Part shown: positions 54,866-64,000 of the stretch, in pieces
Layout of the letters: every line of letters starts with the position of its first letter
How positions within the stretch are numbered: position 1 is the first letter of the stretch
NCBI GenBank assembly: GCA_963971575.1
Contig: OZ020611.1
Span: 239,158,654-239,222,653, forward strand
DNA: 64,000 nt
Reading direction: 5' to 3'
Source of the DNA: Liopterus haemorrhoidalis
Taxonomy: Eukaryota > Arthropoda > Insecta > Coleoptera > Dytiscidae
Notes under the pieces: generated by a model
Database searches by the model: none
What the model saw: the letters and a program-made list of their open reading frames with translations, nothing else
What the model was told of the DNA's origin: nothing
Position numbers and translations under genes: made by a program

Positions 54866-55618
54866 CCCATTAATGGCCAAAGGTTCGTATACGCAACCAT
54901 TTAGAAATTATTTTTTTTAAAGGATAGCAATTGTTTTATTTTTATTGCATAATTATTTTACAAGCATTACTAGGTTACAATAGCTTCGTGAATATTTTAT
55001 TTCGCAGTTTATTTAAAGAGTATATTTTTTTACATATTTTGAAATTGGTCAATTTTTGAAGATTTTACTGATTTATACAAGCAGGCATTTTCTATACACT
55101 TGTTAATAATATAAAAATATATACACTAGTCAAATCGTATGAGAACATTGTTATGAATTATCCTATTTTGAAAAAATATAAATTTTATCTGTCATGTTGC
55201 TGTGTACATCATTAAAATTTATGGGGTGCGTATACGCACCTTTGGCCAAATCAGTGAAATGTACAGGCGTGATTCATCATCTACAAGTCTCATCTTGTCT
55301 TAGCCATCTAACCTATTGTTCATTTCTACTGTGTGTTCTTTCATAGTTCAGTATATGTATTTACAGAATAAGTATAGTGAAAATAAAAATTATTTGTACA
55401 GTTGTCAAATGATTATTAATTGGTCACGATTAGCAGTTGCTCTTATGAAGTATCAGAGTAATGCAGATACTGATAGAGAAGCAACAAATTCAAACTATGG
55501 GCGTCCTTCAAAAAACAGTTTATCAGATGTCATCAGATTTGATAATATTGGTCATCTGATAAGAGGCACGAAACGAATGTAAAAAAATGCAGTTTGTGTA
55601 TGAGCAACTCCATTTATT
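54866..55618 (+). mobile_element. piggyBac element, second copy, truncated
   Basis: TTAA at 54862-54865, then CCCATTAATGGCCAAAGG and the GTATACG palindromes. Collinear with 43311 to about 42040 on the opposite strand but without the Harbinger MITE. Lost after about 55618. Confidence 0.85.
55388..55600 (+). pseudogene. piggyBac transposase C-terminal fragment, second copy
   Basis: Reads NWSRLAVALMKYQSNADTDR, then GRPSKNSLSDVIRFDNIGHL and IRGTKRM, followed by the same TAA as in the first copy. One A fewer after the stop (seven against eight) shifts the frame, and the zinc finger is cut at KCSLCM-like text. Same family and decay state as 42005-42293. Confidence 0.8.
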
Positions 55619-55868
55619 AATAAAATATTTTCGACAGTCCTGTCTATACTTTAGATCACAAATAATTCTAACAACTCGTCGCTGTAAGCGAAAAATTCGC
55701 TGGGTATGGGTAGAATGTCCCCAAGCCAGCAACGCGTACGTGATATGGGATTCGAACAGCGCGTAATAAGCAGTGAATAGAACATTTCGAGACAAATTGG
55801 ATTTTAAGTTTTTTATACAGTATACCGATCTGCATAATTTCTGTGCGATCTGTCCAATATGAGTAGTA
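55612..55868 (-). pseudogene. Non-LTR retrotransposon (LINE) fragment, C-terminal side of the reverse transcriptase
   Basis: The minus frame reads HIGQIAQKLCRSVYCIKNLK, then VLFTAYYALFESHITYALLA, WGHSTHTQRIFRLQRRVVRI and ICDLKYRQDCRKYF. The order ..L...I..LR.L.......R.(L)..YYALF.SH..Y....WG.......I..LQ...(I)RI(I) is the usual segment just C-terminal of the reverse transcriptase fingers in jockey/CR1-like LINEs. Only this ~85-residue stretch remains, between a piggyBac and an A3 piece. It is the only reverse-transcriptase trace I found in the window. Confidence 0.8.
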
Positions 55869-56026
55869 CTCAAATAATGAATAAAAATGATTATCAAAAA
55901 TCTGTTGATTTTGATGTGAGTATATACCAAATATTCCTAGACATCTAGTATTATTTTGGCTTTTTGCACTTATTAAATAACTACAAAACCCTGAAATGTG
56001 TGAAAATTCATACTTCACATAATATA
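55869..56026 (+). repeat. Subfamily A3 Helentron-like hairpin end, uninterrupted
   Basis: Inverted order of the pieces at 18959-22850: GATTTTGATGTGAGTATATA, CCTAGACATCTAGTATTATT, ACTACAAAACCCTGAAATG, hairpin, TTCACATAAT. Serves as the empty site for the Harbinger-like element at 19982-22795. Confidence 0.7.
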
Positions 56027-56499
56027 AAAAAAAAAAAAAAAATAGCTATCGCCTAAACACAGAATTAGGTCTTAATTCCGTAATCCAGATATTCTTATTT
56101 CTTATATTTTCGCCAGATGTCTGAACTTAGTATCTTATTACATGCAAAAAAAAAGTCTCTTCGTCTATTACTTGGTTTCCTTGACATACAAGTTAAAAAT
56201 TATCAAAGAGGATCATGTATATGTTGTATGTATGTATGTATGTATGGTAGTTGTAACACGTGTCTAGAATGTCATTAACAAAAACTGACAGCAGTCAAAG
56301 GAATTAGAAGAGAGACCGCTACCGCCACAGCCACAGCCAGCCGCTCGCGTTTCGCTCCATGGCAAATTATAATAATTAATAACAGTTACTTCAACATGTC
56401 CCCACACTTAATTACTTCACTGCACAACGTTATACATCAAATTTACTTCTAATTCACGTTCGAACCAAGTAATTTTATTGCAGTAAGATTAGATCAGCG
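56027..56499. other. Stretch without a supported gene
   Basis: Starts in a poly-A run. (TATG)n microsatellite at about 56224-56245. A short CAGCCACAGCCAGCCGC patch is at 56330. Nothing else. Confidence 0.45.
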
Positions 56500-56968
56500 A
56501 ATATTCACAGACAGACATACAGAGAGACAGACTCAGAGAGGCTGATGCAGACAAATAGAAACACAGAAAAACAATGAAGAGACGTATACAGACGAAGATC
56601 GACAGACAGTACATATAAACAGACAAACAGAAAGAAATAGATACGGAAACAAAAATAGATACCATGAAACGAATTTAAACATGCAAATAAACAATCAACC
56701 AAACAAAAAGATGAACAGGAACAGACCAACATAATAGACAAACACAGAAACCAGACAGTTAGAAAGACACAGACCAACAAATAACCAGACAGGCAGCCAA
56801 ACAGTCATATACAGACAGGCAGAAAGAAGCAGATAGATTTATAAATACAGACAAATGGAGAGAAAAAACATGGATACCGATAGTCCACCAGCCACACAAA
56901 ATAGCGATAGAAAGAAATAGACATTCCAGATAGATAAAACTGATATATTGCGGATTTCGCAACAGTAA

Positions 56969-57629
56969 GGCCTGTTTCACACGTATGCGGTTCCATTCGG
57001 TTCTGTTCGCTTTCAGTTGTAACCGAAAACTAATGAAACCCTATTACATACATGATTCTCACACGGTTCATATTAGGTTTTCTGTTTTCTCCCGAAACAC
57101 AGGCTCAGTCGCCTAGTGAATAGTGATCATCAATGGAGAGAGATCAAGTTGTTGCCATGTTGTTTCTCTATAGAAGAATAAAAAAACGAAGGAGGAATAC
57201 TAGAATTCATTGGGAGCACCCTCTCATCACTTTACGGCTGGAATATGGAGCATTCTACACCATTTTCCCGAAGCTAAGAGAGCACAGAGACAATTTTTTT
57301 AATTACTTCAGGATGTCAACGAAATCATTTGATGAATTACACGTGAAACTAAAGGACATGATCTACAAGAGATCCACTCAATATCAAGTTAAAACAAACT
57401 GAACCGTGCGTGTGTGAACGCCTTGATTGCTTTCTGTTCCCTGGACACGAGTTCGCAACTTGTAGAAACCTAATGAAACCTGTTCGTGTCGAGGGAGTAT
57501 TCGGTGCTCTACTGTTTCTATTACGTACCGAATAGAAACCGAAGTACCGTTTCACACTTGTCGGCAGCGGCCGAAAAAGAACCGAAAACGAACCGAACCG
57601 AATAGAACCGTATACGTGTGAAACAGGCC
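56969..57629 (+). mobile_element. PIF/Harbinger-type element retaining the transposase start
   Basis: TIRs GGCCTGTTTCACACGTATGC and GGCCTGTTTCACACGTATAC, continuing GGTTC.ATTCGGTTC.GTTCG. TAA at left and TTA at right flank it, which equals a TA duplication if the terminal A/T belongs to the TIR. TTCGGTTC words fill both ends. Encodes the N-terminal part of a nuclease-type transposase. Confidence 0.85.
57133..57402 (+). pseudogene. N-terminal fragment of a Harbinger transposase
   Basis: A clean 89-codon frame: MERDQVVAMLFLYRRIKKRR, RIHWEHPLITLRLEYGAFYT, IFPKLREHRDNFFNYFRMST, KSFDELHVKLKDMIYK. The (R)..WVHP....R...G.(F)..(L)...LR.....FF.YFRMS...FD.L...(L) pattern is the conserved opening of HARBI1-like nucleases. 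The DDE domain is missing and the frame ends within the right TIR region, so it is a deletion derivative. The good TIR match (one mismatch in 20) suggests a fairly recent insertion. Confidence 0.85.
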
Positions 57630-57689
57630 TTATACACAGACAGATAGACGCAGACTGGCAGAAACACACAGACATATAAATAGAAGAAT

Positions 57690-58280
57690 GAAAAAACGTC
57701 TCAGATTTTTTTCAGATTTTTAGTTTGATCCCCTTGGGTTACAAGGTGGAGGACATTAGGTTTTTTAGCACATTTTTGGCAAAATCCTGTTAAATAAATA
57801 AATTTAAAAAAACTATATTTTCGAAAAACTAATCTGATCGAAAATTTCTATTTTGAATTGTTCTGGCTCCCATCACTGTACATTATTAACGTTTTTTTCG
57901 AATTTTTAATTCAACTCCTTGAATATAAGGTGGGGTTTTTTTCCACATTTTTATCCAAAATTCCGTAAAACAAAAATGATATTTCAAAACTAAAAATTAG
58001 TTCGTTTATCCACGCATTAAAAGATTTCATTTGATACCCCACACGAAATTTAAAAAATATATTTATTTTTTCGTTGAATATAAATTTGGACATATTTTCC
58101 GCAATGTGTGTTTTTTTTTTTGAACTTTCAATAGTTTATCTATATATGGGTCAAAGAGTTGTACAAGCATGCCAAATTTCAAATTTATAGGTCTACACAT
58201 TTGGTCACAATTTCTGCCGAACAGACAGACAGACTCATGAGTGGCGTTACAAGGGATTTTTGGTCATACCTACAAAACCC
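57690..58280 (-). repeat. Family C repeat, nearly complete
   Basis: Runs from TCTCAGATTTTTTTCAG through two core modules (CTAATCTGATCGAAAATTTC; GATACCCCACACGAAATTT) and GGCATGC... equivalents to ACAGACAGACAG, ATGAGTGGCGTTACAAGG and CATACCTACAAAACCC, then TAAAAA. It is inserted in the ACAG tract. Confidence 0.6.
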
Positions 58281-58440
58281 TAAAAACGAACAGAAACACG
58301 CAGGCCGATAGACAGAAACAAACAGACGCAGAAAACAGACAGACATAGAGATAGAAAGATGCAGACCGACAGACAGATATAAAGAAACAAACAAACCTAT
58401 AGACACCTAACACGCACATACATAGAGACACACAGGCAGA

Positions 58441-59518
58441 CTTAAGCTTCGTGTAAAATAGATCCTTACACATCCATAACATAATGACAGTACGCTCTTA
58501 GTTCTGTTTATTATAAACATATGTTCAGAACAGTATACCTCTTTGTCTTAATATGCTATGCAGTAAGTTATGGACCTGTATAAACCAGGCTTTATAACCT
58601 GGTTTATAATAGATATGTTATGGATAAATAAGCATAAAAATTACACTACTCTCTTTGTTTTGTTTAATACAAACAGATGTTTTGAAGGGCCAAACCTATT
58701 GTTCCATACGTCTGCGTTATGTTATGGAGTTAATATAAACCAGGCTTAAGTATGTTCTGTAGTGCTCATCTGATGGAAACTTTGTTAAAAAACATTTAGA
58801 TAATATTTAGCATGACACGAAATTTTTAGATTTACAAAAATATTTACAATATTTTAATTGTGAACTTTTACTGTTGGATACAATTAACATATCGCGGTTT
58901 TCGTACAGTGAAAGAGGGTGGTTTTTTCCTTTTCTCCGTTGATTATGTAAATAGAAACTGAACTCTAACAAGGCCAAACCCGTGGCCGTCAGCCGGGTCA
59001 CAAACCGAACTTTTTGATGTTGTTTATTCAATTTAAAGGGAGTTTTTAACATTTCAAGGTAATGTGTATTTAATGTTAGGAAATGTTCAGAACTTTTTAT
59101 AAAATATGTTAAAGAGGAAGTTTAGATTGCTTTAATTACAATTTTTATGTTTATTTTTTAACCAGAGATTTTTTATGTGGAAACATGAAAAAATATATGT
59201 ATGACATAATAGCGTCATTTTGCTAGCTTGTCTCTTTTTTCTCTTGCTGTAGTAAAATCAGTACCGTCGACAGGATGTAGCAAAGAGGCAGTCTTCCTTA
59301 CGACGCCGCTTGACAAGGACAGAGTGCTTTTCCAAACTGAAGCTGCATTCAGAGCTCTTAAATTAATAGACTGTAGAATATAGCTGGTGCTCTGTTGAAT
59401 GTCACTAATAAGTTTTTCATATGGTAACGCAAGCAACCGTTCAGAGCTCTAAATTTAATACTTTGTATGTTGTCGATTGTGGACAGTTTTCTAAACTTAT
59501 AGCTTATAAACAGACCTA
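58441..59518. other. Stretch with a small repeated TAAACCAGGCTT motif, no supported gene
   Basis: 58480-58600 and 58650-58750 are imperfect repeats of each other, each ending TATAAACCAGGCTT. AAACCAGGCTTTATAACCTGGTTT (58580-58603) is a hairpin. A 73-codon minus frame at 59215-59436 has no recognised family. Confidence 0.45.
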
Positions 59519-59700
59519 CAGTGAATTAATTTTTTAATTCAACATGTACTATGTCATTACCTTGGATACAGTTTTTGACAGCAATATAAATCGTGTTCAT
59601 TTTCATTTGCAACATAGAAAAAAACATATTTACTAGCAAAATCAAAATATTTTATTGAAAATACAAATAAAAAAATAATAAATAAATAACTAATAAAAAC

Positions 59701-60739
59701 TTATAATGAATGTTCAAAAGTTTCTCCGTTTACTTCCATACAAAATGTTAAGCGATCATAAAAATGATTCAAATACTCAGCAATTGCTCTTGAGGTATAT
59801 TGTTAGACGCTTGAACAATTTTGTCTTGCAGTTCAGCAACATCCCTAAGTTCTCCATTATATACTTTGGCCTTTAAATTTCCCCAACAAAAAAAAAAATC
59901 ATTGGGTGCCAAATCCGGAGATCTCGCTGGCCAATTCGTCGACCCTCCTCTTCCAATCCAGCTATTTGGGAAAGTTTTATGTAAATATTACTATTCTAGA
60001 ATAATGGACCTCTGCGCCATCATGTTGAAACCATACTTGTCCATTAATATTCAGGTTTCGCAACGCAGGTAATATTTGATTTTGCAAAAGGGCTAGATAT
60101 TTTGTGGCATTAAGGTTACCGTCAATAAAAAAGGCCTTATAATATTGGTTGTAGTATCCCTGCCCAAACAATTATTGCGGCCTTTGAGTTCGGGAGGAAT
60201 GAAACAAATGTAAATTTTCTCGACTCCAGTACCTAAAATTTTGTCTGTGCACTTCACCATTTAGAGTAAACGTTGCTTCGCCAGTAAATAAAATTCTTTG
60301 AAGCATTGTTGGGTCGGAATTAATTTTTTCAAACATTTCAAAACAAATCCATACGTACTGCTGCGTCCCTTTCTAACAATTCTTGATGATTTTGAAATTT
60401 GTATGACCGAAACTTTTCTTTTTTTAAGAAGTTAAAAACATATCCAATACTGACACCAACGGTTTGTGCAATTGATTATTTTGATTGTTTTCTTCCACTT
60501 GTAATAAGATTTCCAACTGCTTCTCTTCTGTAAGCACGAGGGATGTTGTTCTTTTTTTATTATGTTTTGATTTAAGACATCCTTCGCGATGAAATTTATT
60601 TACTAGTCTTGAAATTGTAGAGGGATTTGGTATTGACCGATCTGGATAAGTTGCACTAAATACAGCAGAAACTTCTCTCAAACTAAATTTGGGAGTTATA
60701 CCAAGTTACCATCATTATTTTTTCTTCATCTATATACAT
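59701..60739 (-). pseudogene. IS630/Tc1-mariner transposase, dead
   Basis: Start MYIDEEKIMM at 60739. After a stop and shift the frame reads SLREVSAVFSATYPDRSIPN, STISRLVNKFHREGCLKSKH, then KFRSYKFQNHQELLERDAAV in another frame. The first catalytic motif reads FTGEATFTLNGEV where the family has FTDEATF, an Asp-to-Gly loss. Next come FFIDGNLNATKYLALLQNQI, VWFQHDGAEVHYS (second Asp) and RSPDLAPNDFFF (third Asp). The C terminus FYDRLTFCMEVNGETFEHSL ends at 59701. Total ~346 codons, normal length. Same group as 38799-39514 but a different lineage. Confidence 0.88.
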
Positions 60740-60864
60740 GTTGATTAATTTTTAAATCAGCAATGAGCAAAAGTACACACACTAATTGTCTATGTTGTAA
60801 ATGAAAATGAACACGATTTATATTGCTGTCAAAAACTGTATCCATGGTAATGACATAGTACATG

Positions 60865-61020
60865 TTTTTTTTTTTTAATTTTATTTTAATGGCCTTTGCT
60901 ACTTTGGCAATTAGCCAGGACAATTTTTATTCTTTGAAAATTTCCATGCCTGAACGGGATTCGAACCCGAGACCTTAGCAACGCAGAGCAGATGTGTTAC
61001 CACTGTGCTACGCCGGTCGG
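60865..61020 (-). repeat. tRNA-derived SINE
   Basis: 156 bp. On the minus strand: CCGGCGTAGCACAGTGGTAA (A box), then GTCTCGGGTTCGAATCCCG (B box), then a short unique tail (AAATTGTCCTGGCTAATTGC) and an A-rich 3' end. The perfect 11-bp TSD CATAGTACATG is at 60854-60864 and 61021-61031. The target is the right TIR of the IS630 element. A decayed relative lies at 4895-5045. Transcribed by RNA polymerase III if active and moved by a LINE in trans (general knowledge of SINEs). Confidence 0.92.
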
Positions 61021-61055
61021 CATAGTACATGTTGCATTAAAAAATAAATTCACTG

Positions 61056-61574
61056 TTAAATACATTGGCAATCTCAGTCTATATCTGAAAGAAGAAACTA
61101 GAAGAAACCAGTGATACAGACAATACCAAATTCTTTGATTACCTAATTTATAGCAAAATTTTAGATAAGAATCCACTCAACAATTCTTAAATTCGTAAAA
61201 AAGCCAGTGTTATTTAGTGCAGTATATCATGTTGACGTGTATTTCCGGTTAGAAGTTTAATGACAAGTACCTAAAAGGACACCATAAACCCTGCGTGACA
61301 TTTGTATTTATACCAGACATTACGTTCCGCTTACCTATCTTTATGATAAGTGTGTAAAAGGCTATAAACTTGCACCAGCACACTAATTGCAAATATAAAA
61401 TACACATCAAAAATCAACATAAACGGTTAGAAAATCACATCAAATGCCATAAGACACTCTATGAAATATAAAGGGAAAAAATTACTAAAGCCACGATATA
61501 AACAAAATACAAAATTGGGATTCTACAATTATATGTTTACGATTATTACGTTTTCGGAATTAGGTTTAAAAAAA
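61056..61574. other. Stretch without a recognisable feature
   Basis: AT-rich; nothing supported. Confidence 0.4.
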
Positions 61575-62935
61575 AAAATTGTGATGTGTGAATTTTCACA
61601 CATTTCATGGTTACTGGAACAACATAATACTGGATGTCTACTAGGGCTGTACATCGAAGGCAAAACTTCGATGTTTAACATCGATGTTAACATCGGCGCC
61701 GTACTATCGATGTTGAAAAAACATCAAAAGAAAAACATCGATGTTTCCGATACATCGATGTTTTATTAATATTAAAAAAAGCTATTTATTTATATTATAC
61801 AGGTTTTATTTAATAATGTAAAGATAAAATACGAAAAACAGTAACTTATAATACACAAAAAGCATTTATTAGATTTTTAAATAGAAATATTCTTTTCTAA
61901 TAGTAATGCACATTAACATTATCCAATATAATAATCCTAATTTGTTCCTACTATTTTTACATTTCTAAAATGAAATATTGCATTTTATTATAATACTAAA
62001 ATAGTAATCTTAATGTTAATTTTATATTATTTAACATAAAAATAACATACTGTCATACACATTTTTTTAAACTTTTTTAAGTTGAAATACATATTAAATT
62101 TTTTATAACACTAACATAGCAATCCTAATATTAATTTCACACTAACATTACAATATAATAATCCTAATAATAGTTTTATTAATAAATAAATTATAATTAT
62201 ATTTCCCAATACGGTAATTCCAGGGATTGGAGGAATAACAACTAGGAAAGTGTCAACAAGACTCAAAAAGCAACAAGTTTGTTGGCGTCGTTGGTCGTTG
62301 CATTGTTTGCAAAAATTAGAAGTTTCTTCTTATTTTTTTCTTATTCTGCTAACTGCTAAAAAGAATAAGAACTAACACTATTAGTATTGTTATATCACAA
62401 TTGAGAACTGACACGCTCGGATACGCAGTCTGGTGGTCAAATATTGTACTACGCGACTATAGTACTGTTTGAAATTATTACATATGTTCTAGTGTTGATT
62501 TTTTGTTAGAACGTCGATAGATACATTTTCATAAAATAAAAATGTACTGTGCTTAAATTAACCTGTTCCCTGTTAGCATATTCACAGCTGAATACTAGAT
62601 AATTCAGCCATATTGCCTTGTATTATAGCGCCGCCAACGGTAGTGTCACTTCTCAATAGATGGCGCTTATATTTTGTGTACTAATATTAATGAAAATTAA
62701 AATTTTAAGATACCAGCGCTCTAGCAGTTGTTTCTGAATTTCAAAGTTTAAACATCGACATCGGTAGTAGACATCGATGTTTTATCGATACTATCGCCAT
62801 CTGAACATCGATGGTAAAAACATCGATGTTTTTAAAACAAACATCGATGTTTTCGATACATCGATGCTTTTTTCCCATACCTAATGTCTACGAATATTTG
62901 TTCTATTAACAATGTGTTCAAAACTCGGTCATTAG
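61575..62935 (-). repeat. Subfamily A3 Helentron-like copy, split by a hAT element
   Basis: 61575-61641 (ATTGTGATGTGTGAATTTTC, AACATAATACTGGATGTCTA) and 62884-62935 (ATGTCTACGAATATTTGTTC, TATTAACA) join into the A3 text seen at 19913-19981. Confidence 0.65.
61642..62883. mobile_element. hAT element with ACATCGATGTT subterminal arrays
   Basis: 1242 bp. The perfect 8-bp TSD ATGTCTAC is at 61634-61641 and 62884-62891. Ends TAGGGCTGTACATCG and, inverted, TAGGTATGGGAAAAAAGC. At least five ACATCGATGTT-type palindromes occur within ~120 bp of each end. No transposase recognised between. Confidence 0.88.
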
Positions 62936-62944
62936 CTGTTAATT

Positions 62945-63250
62945 TTATTATTTTAACCATAATTTAGCCAATTTTTTTTAACCAATATTAGCCATAATTT
63001 AGCCATGAATTAAAAAAATATTTAATTTTGTCAAAAACACAAAACCTGCAATATTTTTCAAAAACGCAATCGGATCAAAAATTCCTTTCGTACATCCGGC
63101 GGCTCATATCAATGTACATCACCTATATTTTTTTCAGATTTTAAATTTTACCCCTTTTGGGCAAAAGGAGGCGGGACAAGAACTTTTTTAACACATTTTG
63201 GTCTAAACTTAAAAAAAAACTAATTTTAAAAAACTACTTTTTGTTCCTTA
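62945..63250 (-). repeat. Family C repeat fragment
   Basis: CCATAATTTAGCCATGAATT, GCAATCGGATCAAAAATTCC and GGGCAAAAGGAGGCGGGAC in family C order. Parallels 23285-23510. Confidence 0.5.
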
Positions 63251-63261
63251 ATCTACGCCAG

Positions 63262-63350
63262 TGTTTCCCTATCTTTTCGTGGCATATTTTCCAAAGAGGA
63301 AAAATTCGCGGAACACCTACGTAGTCATTAAAGAAGAAATTTATAACGCT
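63262..63350 (+). mobile_element. hAT-like terminal fragment (CAGTGTTTCCC)
   Basis: CAGTGTTTCCCTATCTTTTC with CGCGGAACACC. Cut by the following B copy. Confidence 0.4.
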
Positions 63351-63359
63351 AGTTTTTTA

Positions 63360-63766
63360 CCGGCCGCCAACATATATAAGGGAGGTATTGTGATCATACC
63401 GATTTTGACATTTCGAGATTTCGATGGATCTCCACGAATTGCGGTCCCTACATAACGTTTTGACTATTTTTAGCATGATGTCTGTCGGTCTGTCTGCCTG
63501 CCTGTCTGTCTGTCTGTCTGTCTGTCGGTCTGTCTGTCGGTCTGTGTGTCGGTCTGTGTGTCGGTCCGTGTACTCGTGCAGAGCAAATTCTGCTAAAAAG
63601 ATTTTTATGAAACTTCATATTTAAGCTTTTGACATCAATGGCACGAGTTGATAAACTTTTGGTAAAAATCGGTTAATTAGAAATGAGAGTTTACTCTTGT
63701 CGGTTTGAAGATTTTTGCGAATATTTCGAAAAAATGTATTTAACAAAAGTTGCTTTAAAAGCAATG
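63360..63766 (+). repeat. Family B Helentron/DINE-like element, copy 4, truncated
   Basis: Opens CCGGCCGCCAACATATATAA after a T-tract and GTTTTTTA. (GTCT/GTCG)n at about 63479-63565. The core ends abruptly at GCTTTAAAAGCAAT, where a family C-type segment begins. Confidence 0.7.
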
Positions 63767-64000
63767 CCACTCAAAATTTAAAAAAAAATATTTAGTTTTT
63801 TATCTTGATCATTAATTCATCATTTGATTTTCTGGATTATTCCCATCTCATGCAATCGCCTAGTATCTGTTACTTGATTAAATCCTAGCTTTTCTGCTGG
63901 TCCCTCTTGCGTGTTCGATTGATTTTTATTCAATAACGGTTACAATTTATCGTTAAATATTCGTGATGTCCAGAGTGTGGTTATTTACTGACATCAAAAT
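63767..64000. other. Window end, unassigned
   Basis: A short family C-like piece (GCCACTCAAAATTTAAAA) to about 63800. A minus-strand frame around 63825-63930 has no recognised family. Confidence 0.35.

Larger units (their letters stand above)
56500..58440 (+). repeat. Long degenerate (ACAG)n/(ACAGAYA)n tract, interrupted twice
   Basis: 56500-56950, 57633-57690 and 58285-58440 are all drifted ACAG repeats. The interruptions are a Harbinger element (56969-57629) and a family C copy (57690-58280). Minus-strand frames rich in Cys/Leu/Ser/Val (CLSVCLSV-type) are repeat products. Confidence 0.75.
59519..61055 (-). mobile_element. IS630/Tc1-mariner element, near full length, with a SINE in its right TIR
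   Basis: Very long TIRs (about 95 bp): CAGTGAATTAATTTTTTAAT at left against CAGTGAATTTATTTTTTAAT at right, then CAACATGTACTATGTCATTA and on to TTCATTTTCATTT. The right TIR is broken by the SINE at 60865-61020. The transposase relic is on the minus strand. Confidence 0.9.

Noticed and set aside
1..64000. CRISPR arrays, operons, ribosome-binding sites, rRNA
   Set aside because: Nothing in the sequence supports prokaryotic features; tandem arrays here have no spacer structure.

Overview
The window is AT-rich intergenic or intronic DNA from a eukaryote, most likely an insect. The evidence is a spliced-looking exon, tRNA-derived SINE structure, and a dense, old mix of hAT, piggyBac, PIF/Harbinger, Tc1/mariner, pogo and Helentron/DINE-like elements with long (GTCT)n tracts. 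The order of insect cannot be set from sequence alone. I see no bacterial genes, no rRNA and no intact tRNA gene. Almost every open frame shorter than about 100 codons is a chance frame in repeats.

Layout. 1-5.9 kb: two ~1 kb Helentron-like repeats (family A), a 16/64-bp minisatellite, two hAT MITEs with 8-bp target duplications (TSDs), and a small TIR element. 5.9-7.7 kb: a hAT element with a decayed transposase, holding a second Helentron-like family (B). 9.2-12.6 kb: two family A copies, one carrying a near-perfect inverted-repeat MITE; between them (10814-10999) is the only plausible host exon. 13.1-15.5 kb: a dead mariner split by two hAT elements. 16.3-18.4 kb: a relic of a repetitive arthropod gene and a hAT-type repeat. 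19.0-22.8 kb: a four-level nest of Helentron-like and Harbinger elements. 22.8-33 kb: decayed family C repeats, hAT MITEs, a 14-bp minisatellite, a CpG-rich patch with two CRE palindromes, and a B copy inside a hAT element. 33.6-35.2 kb: family A split by a TAA-flanked MITE. 36-37.8 kb: a decayed hAT element holding a B copy. 38.7-39.6 kb: a Tc1/mariner-superfamily element with a large internal deletion. 41.8-43.3 kb: a deleted piggyBac holding a Harbinger MITE, with a second piggyBac copy at 54.9-55.6 kb. 44.3-45.1 kb: a deleted pogo/Tigger. 47-49.5 kb: a hAT frame containing piggyBac remains, and a hAT element whose inside is a ~1 kb minisatellite. 52.3-54.8 kb: a ZMYM-like hAT transposase fossil split by family A. 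55.6-58.4 kb: a LINE fragment and a long decayed (ACAG)n tract holding a Harbinger element and a family C copy. 59.5-61.1 kb: a nearly full-length dead IS630/mariner with a SINE in one terminal repeat. 61.6-62.9 kb: a hAT with arrays of an ATCGAT-type motif. 63.4-63.8 kb: a last B copy.

No transposon gene here is intact, so the window is a record of insertion order rather than a working pathway. The strongest inferences come from 8-bp (hAT), TTAA (piggyBac), TA (mariner, pogo) and TAA/TTA (Harbinger) duplications, several confirmed by an empty site in another copy within the window. The most unusual pattern is that family A copies carry different tRNA-like modules, with recognisable B-box motifs, in the same internal slot.
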